From an uncultured Roseicyclus sp. (GTDB taxonomy: Bacteria > Pseudomonadota > Alphaproteobacteria > Rhodobacterales > Rhodobacteraceae): a stretch of 64,000 bases of DNA. Below are positions 37,603-46,228 of this stretch, piece by piece; positions within the stretch are counted from its first letter, which is position 1, and each line of letters begins with the position of its first letter. Position numbers and translations under genes: made by a program. Where the stretch lies: positions 516,397 through 580,396 of the forward strand of contig CANLLF010000003.1 in the NCBI GenBank assembly GCA_947491935.1, in the 5' to 3' direction. Below the pieces are notes generated by a model. It was given only the letters and a program-made list of their open reading frames with translations, had not been told where the DNA came from and did no database searches.

Positions 37603-38167
37603 GGAAATCTCGGATCAGATAAAGCGGTGCCGCAGCGCGGCTTCTATCAGGCCGATCAAGAAGTTCGTGTTCCTGGACCAGCCCTGCAAACGTATTTACA
37701 GGGCGAAACGGGGACCATGCTGAAGTCGACGAATGATACGCATGTTCAGCCTGTGCCCTCCCATTGTTGAGTGTGATCCGAGCTACAATGTTAGGAAAAA
37801 TCACCGATTTTGGCAAGGGCCCGGCGTCGTGTCCGACGTGTCAGCTCCATTCCGCAGCGGCAGCGTTAGGTTTCATCTCACCCCGGCCTGGCGTTCCCGA
37901 CAATCCAAAGAACAGCGCGGTAAGCAGATCCGCAGGTGAACCGGACACACATTGAGACTGAAGACACGCGCCGCGGCTTGTGGCAACGGCGCGAGCGGCT
38001 TGGATATCAGCGAGACCCGCTCCGCAAAAGCTGGTATCGCGATCCAGCTCTGTGTCGGCGCTCCAGGTCCCGTCCCCGTCGATGTCGCGAGCCGCTGGAT
38101 TCAGCGGGGGGCTGGGACTTGAGACGCCGACGCCTCCATGCGCCGCTCCGTCGAGCATAAGCGGACG
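37603..38167. other. 565-bp gap upstream of the ABC-F gene
   Basis: No convincing gene is seen. A 105-codon minus-strand frame (37841-38158) has no recognisable motif. A 24-bp imperfect palindrome at 37681-37704 lies about 80 bp before the ABC-F start. The rest looks like unremarkable or decayed sequence with lower GC than the surroundings. Confidence 0.5.
37681..37704. promoter_or_regulatory. 24-bp palindrome upstream of ABC-F
   Basis: GCCCTG and CAGGGC arms (six pairs), one C-A mismatch, then AAA with TTT around CGTA. It could be an operator or a leader hairpin for the ABC-F gene; no T-run follows on either strand. Confidence 0.35.
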
Positions 38168-38803
38168 CTATGCCTGCACGGAGGATATCACGTCCTCTGT
38201 TCCAATGCCCATCTCACTCCGGCGACGCATCAGGATCCAGTCGCCCTTCAGATCAGGCGGCCCGCCCGGGCCCATCGGGCGTCGTGTCACTTCGTCGAAA
38301 CCTTCGCCCGTGTAACACGCCCGTGCCGACCGGTTTCCGGAGGCAACGATCAGCGTCAGGTCTCGACCTTCCGGATCGCGGATATCGTTGATGAGCCGCC
38401 TCGCCACACCGCGCCGCCGGGCCTGCGGCATCACCGCCAAGACATTGAGATAGCGGGTGTCGGGAACCTCCGCTTCCAACTCGACCAGCGGGCGAAGAAG
38501 GGGCGGCATCGTGCTGATGTCATGGGCGGACGGCACCTCCGTGAGATCATAGAAGATCGCAGCGCCCACAACGGCCCCGTTCCACGTCGCAACCCGCGCA
38601 TTGCACCAGGAGAACGCGCCTTCGGTTCGGGCAGCACGCGCCGTGCCGACCTCGAAGGCCGATTGCCCCGGCTCGGCCATCTCGGCCCACAATTGGGCGG
38701 GAAGCCCCTCCCCCGCCATATTGGCCAGTCGTGCCAGCGCAGGCGCGTCGGAGGGGGTCGCGTCACGCAGCGTAATGTTTGGAGTGGTCAGAAGCACACC
38801 CAT
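38168..38803 (-). CDS. GNAT-family acetyltransferase
   Basis: A 211-residue GNAT protein. The acetyl-CoA strand and loop read LAVMPQARRRGVARRLI near residue 135, with NRSARACYTGEGF after it; the N-terminal part TLRDATPSDAPALARLA starts the fold. Substrate unknown. The ATG at 38803 is chosen because the fold begins there; the longer reading would overlap the secreted-protein gene. It lies 85 bp downstream of that gene on the same strand and may be the last member of the di-heme peroxidase cluster. Confidence 0.82.
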   Translation of the reverse strand: MGVLLTTPNITLRDATPSDAPALARLANMAGEGLPAQLWAEMAEPGQSAFEVGTARAARTEGAFSWCNARVATWNGAVVGAAIFYDLTEVPSAHDISTMPPLLRPLVELEAEVPDTRYLNVLAVMPQARRRGVARRLINDIRDPEGRDLTLIVASGNRSARACYTGEGFDEVTRRPMGPGGPPDLKGDWILMRRRSEMGIGTEDVISSVQA

Positions 38804-38888
38804 CGGGAAATCCTCGGTTGCAGGGTTGATTGTGTTGGGAGCCGAGGCCTGCGGCGTAGGTCGCAAAAGCTGCGCCACAGGCCGGAGG

Positions 38889-39740
38889 TTACATACCCGC
38901 CCGTGTCGGGAGGGGTACGTAGAGCTGCACATGGGTTTCGGTCGAAAACTCGCCCGGAACGTGGCCATGGGTTCGACCGTCGCTATGCCAGGCAATCGCC
39001 AATTCCGAGATCAACTGCTCACCCGAAAGTTGCAGGCAGGGCGTGATCGTCCGAACGAAATGGGCGTTGCCCTCGGCATCGGCCACAAAGGCGTTTTCCG
39101 AGCCGTCGCGCGCCCCGAACGGCGTATCGTAGAAGCCGATAAACGGGTCGGTCGGCGGCCAGATCGCGAAGTCATGCCACATGGTGTAGAGCCCGTTCGG
39201 CACCAGGTTCTCGAATTGGATGTCGACGTGGCCGACCCCATCCTCGCAAACGTAGTCGCCTTGACCGGATGCCGCGAACCAATCCCCCAAGGTGATCCCA
39301 AGCGCTTCGCCGCGCGGCCATGGGCCAGTGTTTTCGGTTTGTAGCGGAGTATGGGGCACCGCCACAGCCGGGGCGTAGAGGGGCGCATCCATCTCGCGCG
39401 TGGCGCCGGTGGGGCGATAGACTTCGCCTGAACCGGGGACGCGTTCGTAGAAGACATCCTGTTCGGTCAGCCCCTCATCGATGTGAAAGATGAACGTCAG
39501 GCTCATGGCTTCGGGAGCATCGAACGCAGCCGCGGCGGTGTCGCCGGTGTTCGCATGAAGGAGGTTGGTGCCGACGGGGCCGCCGGAATCAAACTCCTGG
39601 TCCGCGTCCTGCGCATAGTGGTTGGGCCCGGCTTGGGCCGGCGCGGTCGCATCCGGGATCTCGACATAACCCATCGCTGCAAGAGCAAGGGCGGGTGTCA
39701 GCGCAAGGATGGCGGTCGCAAGGGGGGTATGACGTGTCAT
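38889..39740 (-). CDS. Secreted protein of unknown function
   Basis: A 283-residue exported protein with a signal peptide ending near ALALAAMG. The mature part is acidic and beta-rich, with two cysteines (in DYVCEDGVGH and ITPCLQLSG) that could form a disulfide, and a central segment NLVPNGLYTMWHDFA. I do not recognise a family. It follows the di-heme peroxidase gene by 49 bp on the same strand, so a periplasmic role connected with the peroxidase or the cupredoxin of this cluster is a reasonable guess. Confidence 0.7.
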   Translation of the reverse strand: MTRHTPLATAILALTPALALAAMGYVEIPDATAPAQAGPNHYAQDADQEFDSGGPVGTNLLHANTGDTAAAAFDAPEAMSLTFIFHIDEGLTEQDVFYERVPGSGEVYRPTGATREMDAPLYAPAVAVPHTPLQTENTGPWPRGEALGITLGDWFAASGQGDYVCEDGVGHVDIQFENLVPNGLYTMWHDFAIWPPTDPFIGFYDTPFGARDGSENAFVADAEGNAHFVRTITPCLQLSGEQLISELAIAWHSDGRTHGHVPGEFSTETHVQLYVPLPTRAGM

Positions 39741-39789
39741 GTTTCTGGTCCTGTTTTTGAGGCATGGTGCCGGTTGGGGTAACGCGGGC

Positions 39790-41283
39790 CTAATCCGGCG
39801 CGCGATCGGTGGTTGGGGCGGGCTGCGGCGGCAGCTCGGACGGGACGGTCGCGGGGATTAGTCCGCTCCGGTCATGGGCTGTCGGGTCGGTCAGCGCGGT
39901 GAGAAACGCCATCAGGTCCGCCACGCCCTGATCATCGACGGCGACAGGCGTGATCTCGCTGGCGGCGGCGATCCTGCCACGCAGCGTATCGCTTGCCTGT
40001 ACGAAGCCATCGCGCGCGGCGAAGGCCTCCAGGCGCAACGGATTGAGAGGCTCGAACAGAAGCGCCGACTCCAAGCCACGTCGGGCGATGACGCTCTCGA
40101 TCGCAGGAAGCGCGTCTGGCGCGACCCGATAGGCGTCAAGCGATGGGACGGCATCGAGGTGGTGACGCACCATCTGTTCCAGGTCGTCGAAGGCGCCGCT
40201 ATGCCCCCACGGGCCCGTCAGGGTGACATTGCGCAGGGAGGGCGTGCGGAAGCGGAACAGATCTGCCGGGTCGAACGTGACGCGGAACCGCCCTTCATCC
40301 TCCAGCCGATCGGGAAACCCCGAGGCGGCAAAGTATGTCGTGTCCGCGCCATGCCCCTTGCCCGGCCCAATCTGCGGCACGGCGATTGCATGGAAACCAT
40401 GATCGGTCAGGAGCGACCCGGAGTGACAGGACGCACATCCCGCCGCCCCGTAGAACGACTCTGCTCCGCGCCGCGCTTCAGGGGACAGCACAGACAGATC
40501 GTTCGCCTGCAAGGCCGCATCGAACGGGCTGTCGGTGGAGCGGAATGCCACGGTCTGAAAGGCCGCAAGGGCGCGGGCGGCATGGGTGAACGCGATGTCG
40601 TCCGCTGCGTCAACGTCGTCAAAGGCCGCCACAAACTGATCGACGTAGCCCGGCAGATCTTGCAGCCGCCCGGCGATCAGGTTCCAGGCGTCGGGATCGC
40701 GATCCTGCGCCACCGCGGTGCCCACGGGATTCGACCCGCTCCATCCCGCCATTTCAACGGCTGACAGCACGGGAAACATCGCCTGCGCCGCCAGCAGGCT
40801 ATCGAGCCCTTCGGGCAGATCTTCGCGCGCCGGGCTCCAGTAACCGCTGGTGAACGGGCCATCAGGGTCAGGTTCCAGGCGGCCATCGTGGAACATGGCG
40901 GTGTATTCGCGCGCGCCGATGTTCCACAGCGGCTGTGCATTGCGCGGCACCCGTGCCGTTACTCCGGTGCCGGCGTGCCGTTCGGGGCCAAAGCCGTCTC
41001 GACCGGTCCCGAACCCAAGGGCCAGGCCGTCACCCGATCCGTGCGCGGGGTCATGACAGGTCCCGCAGGAGATATTGCGATTGCCCGACAGGATCGGATC
41101 GAAGAACAGGTCACGTCCCAGCGCGAACAGCGCCTCCGACGGCGCGCCGTCATGGAGGAAATCCGTGTCCTGTAGGGCTTCTGGCAGGTCGGTTCCACCA
41201 GCTGCCGTTCCCATAAGCAGGACGGTGGCTGCGGTGATCCGAAAATACGCCCCCGCACGGGGTTTCTTTGACAGGGTCAACAT
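39790..41283 (-). CDS. Di-heme cytochrome c peroxidase family protein (MauG/CcpA type)
   Basis: A 497-residue periplasmic di-heme protein. After an N-terminal membrane/signal segment (ITAATVLLMGTAAGG) there are two c-type heme sites, NISCGTCH (about residue 73) and GCASCH (about residue 283), as in bacterial cytochrome c peroxidases and MauG. Length exceeds classical CcpA (about 330), closer to the larger MauG-like group that oxidises protein substrates. It sits between a homocysteine-methyltransferase-like gene (15 bp upstream) and a secreted protein, near a cupredoxin, suggesting a copper/heme redox pathway. Confidence 0.87.
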   Translation of the reverse strand: MLTLSKKPRAGAYFRITAATVLLMGTAAGGTDLPEALQDTDFLHDGAPSEALFALGRDLFFDPILSGNRNISCGTCHDPAHGSGDGLALGFGTGRDGFGPERHAGTGVTARVPRNAQPLWNIGAREYTAMFHDGRLEPDPDGPFTSGYWSPAREDLPEGLDSLLAAQAMFPVLSAVEMAGWSGSNPVGTAVAQDRDPDAWNLIAGRLQDLPGYVDQFVAAFDDVDAADDIAFTHAARALAAFQTVAFRSTDSPFDAALQANDLSVLSPEARRGAESFYGAAGCASCHSGSLLTDHGFHAIAVPQIGPGKGHGADTTYFAASGFPDRLEDEGRFRVTFDPADLFRFRTPSLRNVTLTGPWGHSGAFDDLEQMVRHHLDAVPSLDAYRVAPDALPAIESVIARRGLESALLFEPLNPLRLEAFAARDGFVQASDTLRGRIAAASEITPVAVDDQGVADLMAFLTALTDPTAHDRSGLIPATVPSELPPQPAPTTDRAPD

Positions 41284-41298
41284 CAGTCGTCCTCCGGT

Positions 41299-42249
41299 TC
41301 AGGCTGCTGTATGCCCAAGACAGCACTTGGCCATTGCATCGATGTGGCGGTGATCGGTGCCGCAACAGCCGCCAATGACGGTCAGGTTCGGAAGGATCTG
41401 GCGTAAATCGCCGTAATCGCGGCCCAATTCAGCGGGATCGCCGGGATCAAGCTCCTCGGCGTCATCCAATTCGGCATGGCTCATCCGCGAGGCGTTTGCG
41501 CGGATGCCGAAGATCCGGGTGAGCCAGTCGCTGCCAGCCTCAAGCGCGGGCCGGAAATGGTCCGGATGCGCGCAATTGACCATGAAATAGGCCGCGGCAC
41601 CGTCAGTCAGCGCATCGGTCTGTGTGATGGCGTGGCCTAGCTCTGTGCCATCCGGCAGACATCCATCGGTTTCCGTCGTGAAACTCACCACCGCCGGTAG
41701 GCCCACCTGCACGGCGGCCCGGATCACGCCCGCGGCCTCGGCCACGGTGGACAGGGTGACCGCGGTGACAAGGTCGACCTCGGTTTCGGCAAACCAACCG
41801 ATCTGCTCGGCATGGTAGCGCTGCGCCTCATCCGCCGTCATGGCCGTGTCGGCGCGGTAGCCGTCGCCGCGCGGGCCGATATTGCCTGAGATCACAATGG
41901 GCTCCGCACCCTTCGCCGTGTCGCGCAGCCCGGCCATCATTGCGATGGCGTCGCGATTGAATCGGGCCAGATCCTCGGGGCCGTGGTCCAGTTGTGCCCC
42001 CCAGTCGCGGCTTGCCCGCCATGTCGGCGATTCCAGCAAGAAGCCCGCCTGACGCTCGGATGCGATCGCAAGATGACGGGCATAATAGTCGCGCAGAACT
42101 GCCCGCCCGTCTGATGTGTCCATCAGCGGGTAGGCCGCGAAGCAGGGCAGATCGATCCCGTCATGAAAGATCAGCGTGGTTTCCAGGCCGGAATCCGTGA
42201 GCAGCATCGTGCCATTCAATTGCGGGAGAGTGTTTCTAAACTGGGTCAT
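41299..42249 (-). CDS. Homocysteine S-methyltransferase family protein
   Basis: A 316-residue zinc-dependent methyltransferase barrel of the MmuM/BHMT family, which moves methyl groups from S-methylmethionine or betaine to homocysteine. The start motif LLTDSGLETTLIF, the first zinc cysteine in MVNCAHP, and the C-terminal Cys pair in GGCCGTDHRHI are intact. It is cytoplasmic, which contrasts with its exported neighbours. An ATG 14 codons in is a possible alternative start. It lies 15 bp upstream of the di-heme peroxidase gene. Confidence 0.88.
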   Translation of the reverse strand: MTQFRNTLPQLNGTMLLTDSGLETTLIFHDGIDLPCFAAYPLMDTSDGRAVLRDYYARHLAIASERQAGFLLESPTWRASRDWGAQLDHGPEDLARFNRDAIAMMAGLRDTAKGAEPIVISGNIGPRGDGYRADTAMTADEAQRYHAEQIGWFAETEVDLVTAVTLSTVAEAAGVIRAAVQVGLPAVVSFTTETDGCLPDGTELGHAITQTDALTDGAAAYFMVNCAHPDHFRPALEAGSDWLTRIFGIRANASRMSHAELDDAEELDPGDPAELGRDYGDLRQILPNLTVIGGCCGTDHRHIDAMAKCCLGHTAA

Positions 42250-42338
42250 GGAGTACCTGATGGTTTGAGGTCAGAAATCTGAGATCGATAGACATCCGAA
42301 GGACGTGCCGCGAAGCTTGCCTGCGTGCGGGGTCTGCA

Positions 42339-42677
42339 TCACTCGGCGACGATGCGGCCGTGCATCGACGGGTGATAGTCACAGGAGAATTCGACGACGC
42401 CCGAGCGGGTGATGCGAATGGCAACGCTGCCGGCCGGATCAATCATCCCGGTATCAAACGCCCCGCCCCGCGCCTGCGCAGTGTCAAGGCCGCGCGCGAT
42501 GGCGGTGGCGGTGTGGGGCAGATCGTCGGCGTTCGCGAAAATCACCGTATCCCCGATCTCGGCCTCTATCACGCTCGGGTGAAACGCCATTCCCCGGATG
42601 GTCACATGATGCTCCGTCGCCAAAGCCGGAGAGGCGGTGGTGGCGGCAACGGCCAGGGTGGCAAGAATACGTGTCAT
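42339..42677 (-). CDS. Cupredoxin (amicyanin/plastocyanin-like)
   Basis: A 112-residue periplasmic blue-copper protein. A signal peptide ends near ASPALATE; the type 1 copper ligands are the histidine in DLPHTATA and the cluster CDYHPSMHG (Cys, His, Met). It is small, like amicyanin, a known electron carrier for MauG-linked systems, although no methylamine dehydrogenase genes are here. It is the first gene of the minus-strand cluster and is divergent from the winged-helix/hydrolase regulator. Confidence 0.87.
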   Translation of the reverse strand: MTRILATLAVAATTASPALATEHHVTIRGMAFHPSVIEAEIGDTVIFANADDLPHTATAIARGLDTAQARGGAFDTGMIDPAGSVAIRITRSGVVEFSCDYHPSMHGRIVAE

Positions 42678-42852
42678 GATGAATGCTCCGGTTCGGGGAT
42701 TAGCTTGCGGCTCGCCGCGAGACAGGCCTAAGCTGGAGGCCGTGACGAAGCTTGACGGCGATCTGAGGATTTTCTGAGCAATGCCCTGCCGTTCCAGGTA
42801 TTTTCAAAATTGGAAGCGTGATTGTGGCTCGCCCAAGCCGCTGCGAAGTTCA

Positions 42853-45309
42853 ATGATCTATGCGTTCGAAGACTTCACGATCGATACTGATCGCTTTCAA
42901 CTCGCCCGTAGCGACGAGCTGATCGAGGCTGAGCCGCAGGTTCTGGAATTCCTGATTCACCTGGTGCAGCACCAGGGCCAGCTGCTGTCGAAGGACGCCT
43001 TGCACCGGACGATCTGGCCGGACCGCGTCGTCTCGGACGCCGCCTTGTCGACGCTTGTGCGCAATGCGCGGCGACTCGTGGGCGACTCAGGTGAGGAGCA
43101 GCGCATTATCGCGACCCGCCACGGGCGCGGATTCGTCTTCCGCGCGGATGTTCGGGAGGTTGAAGAGACCCAGCCTGGCGGCAAACCCGCATCGGGCGGT
43201 TCCTCCACGACCGCACCGCGTGTTCAGGGCGCCCCCGCGATCATGGTGCTTCCATTTCAGATCGTCGGTGAGCCCTCGGATGCCCAAGGCCTCAGCGAAG
43301 GCATTACCGAGGAAGTGATGGCCGCACTCGCCAAATCACGTTGGTTCCCCCTAATCGCCCGCAACCGCGTGAAGACGTTTCTGGAGCTGTCGCCCGAGGC
43401 ACGCCATCCGTACAAAGGGTTCGGTGCAACCTATATCGTGGAGGGTGGTGTGTTCCGGGATGGCGACAACATTCGCCTGCACCTGCAACTGACAGACACG
43501 GAACCGGCGCTGCACATCCACGTGTCGCGGCACGAGCTGAAATATGCTGGCCTCTTCCGGCTTCTCGACGACATCTCCACTTGCGTCGCGGCCATTGCGC
43601 AGCCCGAGCTGATCGAGGCCGAGCGCGTCAAGGCAGCGGCGACCGATCCCGAAAGCCGCTGTGCCTGGCAGGAATTCGTGCTTGGCCAACATCTGCTGGC
43701 CGCCCCGGACAAGGACGCCAATGCGACAGCACGGGCCCATTTCGAGCGGGCCCTTTCGATGGAGCCGGGATCCGGCCGTATTCATGCCGGCCTCGCGATG
43801 ACGCATTTGTGGGATTATCAATACCATTGGTCGCAAAGTGCGGAGCTATCGCTGGGGGCCGCGGCGCGGGATGCCGAGCGTGCATTGGCACTTGCCCCCG
43901 ATGACAGCTGGGCGTGGTCGATCCTGGCGATCTGCAAACTGTCCTTGCGCCGGTTCAAGGCGGCGCTGGCCGATGCGCAGCGGGCCATCGACGTCGATCC
44001 GGCCTCGGCCATGGCCCATGGCTGCCAATCCTGGGTTCTCGCATATTCCGGGCACTATGAAGATGCTCTGGCGGCCTTTGATCGCGCGATGCTGCTTGGC
44101 CCAAACGACCGGCGCCGCGTGCTTTGGTTGATCGGGCGCGAGACGGCGCAATTTGGGCTTGGTGATTTTGAGGGCGCCCTGGACACGGCGCGGGAGCTGA
44201 TCTCGCTGAGCCCCGGAAATCCGTCTGGCTACCGCGTGAAATGCGCCGCACTGGCCAGCTTGGGCCGATTGGTCGACGCCCGGCGCGCCGCCAACAAGCT
44301 GGTCGAGCTTCTGCCGGACCATGACGTTGACGAGGCGGTGGCGCGGCAGCCATTCCAGCCCGATCTTGCCGCGCACTACGCAGGTGCTCTGAAAAAAGCG
44401 GGGTTGAGGGGGAGCGGGGATATGTCCAAAGGGCCCAAGCCTCCCCACACGACAGGGACACAGGCCCCCTACCCGATCAACTATACGACAACGAAGGATG
44501 GGGTGCGGATCGCGTGGTCGCGGATGGGATCGGGGCCGCCGCTTGTGGCGTCGGTGCGTTGGTTGGGCAATCTTGCACTCGACCACGAAAATCCGCTCTG
44601 CGCCGATATCGTCCGCCGTCTGGCGGAGCGTTTCACGCTGGTGCAGTTCGACCACCGGGGGATCGGCCAGTCCCAGCGGGATATCGAGGGGCTGACCCGT
44701 GCTGATCTGGCCGCCGATTTAGAGGCCGTTGTTGACGCTGCGGGGCTGGACCAGTTCGCCCTGTTCACGATGTCCCATGGTTGCATGGTGGCCTACGAAT
44801 ACCAGGCGTGGAATCCCGATCGATTGACGCGAACGGCGTTGTTCGGGTCCTCCCGTCTTGGCTGGCGGCATCCCGAACGGGGTGAACCGACCGATCAGAC
44901 CGAGGCCATCATGGCCATCGCCCGGCTTGGCTGGGACGCGGAAGAGCCAACATTTCGTCGCCTGACGATCCAGTCGGTTTTGCCTGAGACGTCACGGATA
45001 GATACGGCCTGGCTTGATGATTATCTCCGACAGACCATCAACGCGCGCATGTCCGTTCAGATCATCGAGGCGTTGGCCGATTATGATTATCGGGACGTTC
45101 TTGGGCAGATGAAGGCACCGGCACTTGTGCTGCACGCCAAAGGCGACCTTGCCGTTCCTGTTGTGAACGCACGACACATTGCCGAAGCGATACCGGATGC
45201 GACCTTCATCGAGACGCCCACCCGCAACAATGCGTTTTCCCAAATCGATGCCGGGTGGGAGCAAACGCTTGAAACCGTGATGGCGTTTCTGGCCGAAAAG
45301 ACCGATTGA
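42853..45309 (+). CDS. Winged-helix regulator fused to TPR region and degenerate alpha/beta-hydrolase domain
   Basis: An 818-residue three-part protein. Residues 1-100 are an OmpR/CadC-type winged helix (IYAFEDFTIDTDRFQL; ATRHGRGFVFRA). Residues 125-520 resemble the adenylate-cyclase-associated region starting MVLPFQIVGEPSDAQGLSEG, then TPR-like helices. Residues 540-818 read as an alpha/beta hydrolase (FDHRGIGQSQ), but the nucleophile elbow is TMSHG in place of GxSxG and the usual catalytic His near the C-terminus is missing (TPTRNNAFSQ). No transmembrane segment is seen. The hydrolase part may therefore be a ligand sensor. ATG 42853 is preferred; an upstream ATG at 42781 lacks domain support. 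Confidence 0.8.
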   Translation: MIYAFEDFTIDTDRFQLARSDELIEAEPQVLEFLIHLVQHQGQLLSKDALHRTIWPDRVVSDAALSTLVRNARRLVGDSGEEQRIIATRHGRGFVFRADVREVEETQPGGKPASGGSSTTAPRVQGAPAIMVLPFQIVGEPSDAQGLSEGITEEVMAALAKSRWFPLIARNRVKTFLELSPEARHPYKGFGATYIVEGGVFRDGDNIRLHLQLTDTEPALHIHVSRHELKYAGLFRLLDDISTCVAAIAQPELIEAERVKAAATDPESRCAWQEFVLGQHLLAAPDKDANATARAHFERALSMEPGSGRIHAGLAMTHLWDYQYHWSQSAELSLGAAARDAERALALAPDDSWAWSILAICKLSLRRFKAALADAQRAIDVDPASAMAHGCQSWVLAYSGHYEDALAAFDRAMLLGPNDRRRVLWLIGRETAQFGLGDFEGALDTARELISLSPGNPSGYRVKCAALASLGRLVDARRAANKLVELLPDHDVDEAVARQPFQPDLAAHYAGALKKAGLRGSGDMSKGPKPPHTTGTQAPYPINYTTTKDGVRIAWSRMGSGPPLVASVRWLGNLALDHENPLCADIVRRLAERFTLVQFDHRGIGQSQRDIEGLTRADLAADLEAVVDAAGLDQFALFTMSHGCMVAYEYQAWNPDRLTRTALFGSSRLGWRHPERGEPTDQTEAIMAIARLGWDAEEPTFRRLTIQSVLPETSRIDTAWLDDYLRQTINARMSVQIIEALADYDYRDVLGQMKAPALVLHAKGDLAVPVVNARHIAEAIPDATFIETPTRNNAFSQIDAGWEQTLETVMAFLAEKTD

Positions 45310-45472
45310 CTGGGCACCGCGCTCGGCCCGACGGCCCTCAGCGTGATATGTTTCTCAAAACGAACAGAAAAAACCCGAATCCCCTCAGGGTTTCGTCAAG
45401 CCTCGGGTTTCACGATCTATATGCTGCGCTCGTTCCCGACCGATGAACGGTCCCACAGGAAAGGACGTCGCC

Positions 45473-46111
45473 GTGTTCCAGCCAGAAATCTTCCGCGAAA
45501 CCCGCCGGTGGGTCATGCACGACCTCATCCGCGCCCACCCGTTTGCGACACTGGTTACGACGGCCGCGGGTGCATTAGCCGCGGACCACCTTCCCTTCGT
45601 TCTTCATGAGGAGGACGGTGAAGATGGCATCCTGCGCGGCCACCTTGGCGCCGCGAACCCGCTGTGCCGCTCCGCGCCCGAAACGGGCGATGCGCTGGTG
45701 ATTTTTCAGGGCCCGCAAACCTATGTCACGCCATCATGGTATGCCTCAAAATCCGAGCATGGTCGGGTTGTTCCGACGTGGAATTACGTCTGTGTCCATG
45801 CCCGCGGAGTGCTTCGGCTGGTTCGCAATGCCGATTGGCTGCAGCAACATCTACATGCCCTGACAACCCAACTCGAGGGCCGCCGCCCGGTACCATGGTC
45901 GGTCGGGGATGCCCCGGAGGACTTCGTCAAACGACAGTTTCGGGGGTTGGTCGGGATCGAAATCAAAATCACTGATCTTCAGGGTGTTTGGAAGGTCAGC
46001 CAGAACAAATCTCCTGCTGATCGGGGTGGCGTGATTGCCGGGCTCCGCACGGAAAGTGACGCAGATCAATTGGCGATTTCCGATCTGGTCGATTCACGCG
46101 GAAGGCAATAG
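45473..46111 (+). CDS. PaiB-type FMN-binding regulator
   Basis: A 212-residue protein of the PaiB family, a split-barrel flavin-binding fold related to pyridoxamine-phosphate oxidases and named as negative regulators. Family motifs are FQPEIFRETR at the start, HLPFVLH, and TPSWYASKSEHGRVVPTWNY in the centre. A GTG start at 45473 is chosen: an AGGAAAGGA Shine-Dalgarno sits seven bases upstream and the family normally begins at this phenylalanine. It follows the large regulator, 163 bp after its stop. Confidence 0.87.
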   Translation: MFQPEIFRETRRWVMHDLIRAHPFATLVTTAAGALAADHLPFVLHEEDGEDGILRGHLGAANPLCRSAPETGDALVIFQGPQTYVTPSWYASKSEHGRVVPTWNYVCVHARGVLRLVRNADWLQQHLHALTTQLEGRRPVPWSVGDAPEDFVKRQFRGLVGIEIKITDLQGVWKVSQNKSPADRGGVIAGLRTESDADQLAISDLVDSRGRQ

Positions 46112-46228
46112 GTCCGCTTGTTCGGCTCAAAATCGCCTGCGAAAAACGTCGGCGGCCAGAATGCCAAGCCCGCAGGTGCAGACGAGGTTCGTCAGTCCAT
46201 TTCAGCCCACCATAGGTCAGGTCTGTGG

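Noticed and set aside
37841..38158. A 105-codon minus-strand frame in the gap before the ABC-F gene
   Set aside because: No motif, no Shine-Dalgarno and mixed codon use; not enough to call a gene.
35884..38167. Prophage or integrative element at tRNA-Ser
   Set aside because: No integrase, no phage genes and no visible repeat of the tRNA 3' end.
41284..42338. Possible SAM-type riboswitch near the homocysteine methyltransferase gene
   Set aside because: The 89 bp upstream (42250-42338) shows no kink-turn or SAM-riboswitch core by eye, and the upstream gene is close.
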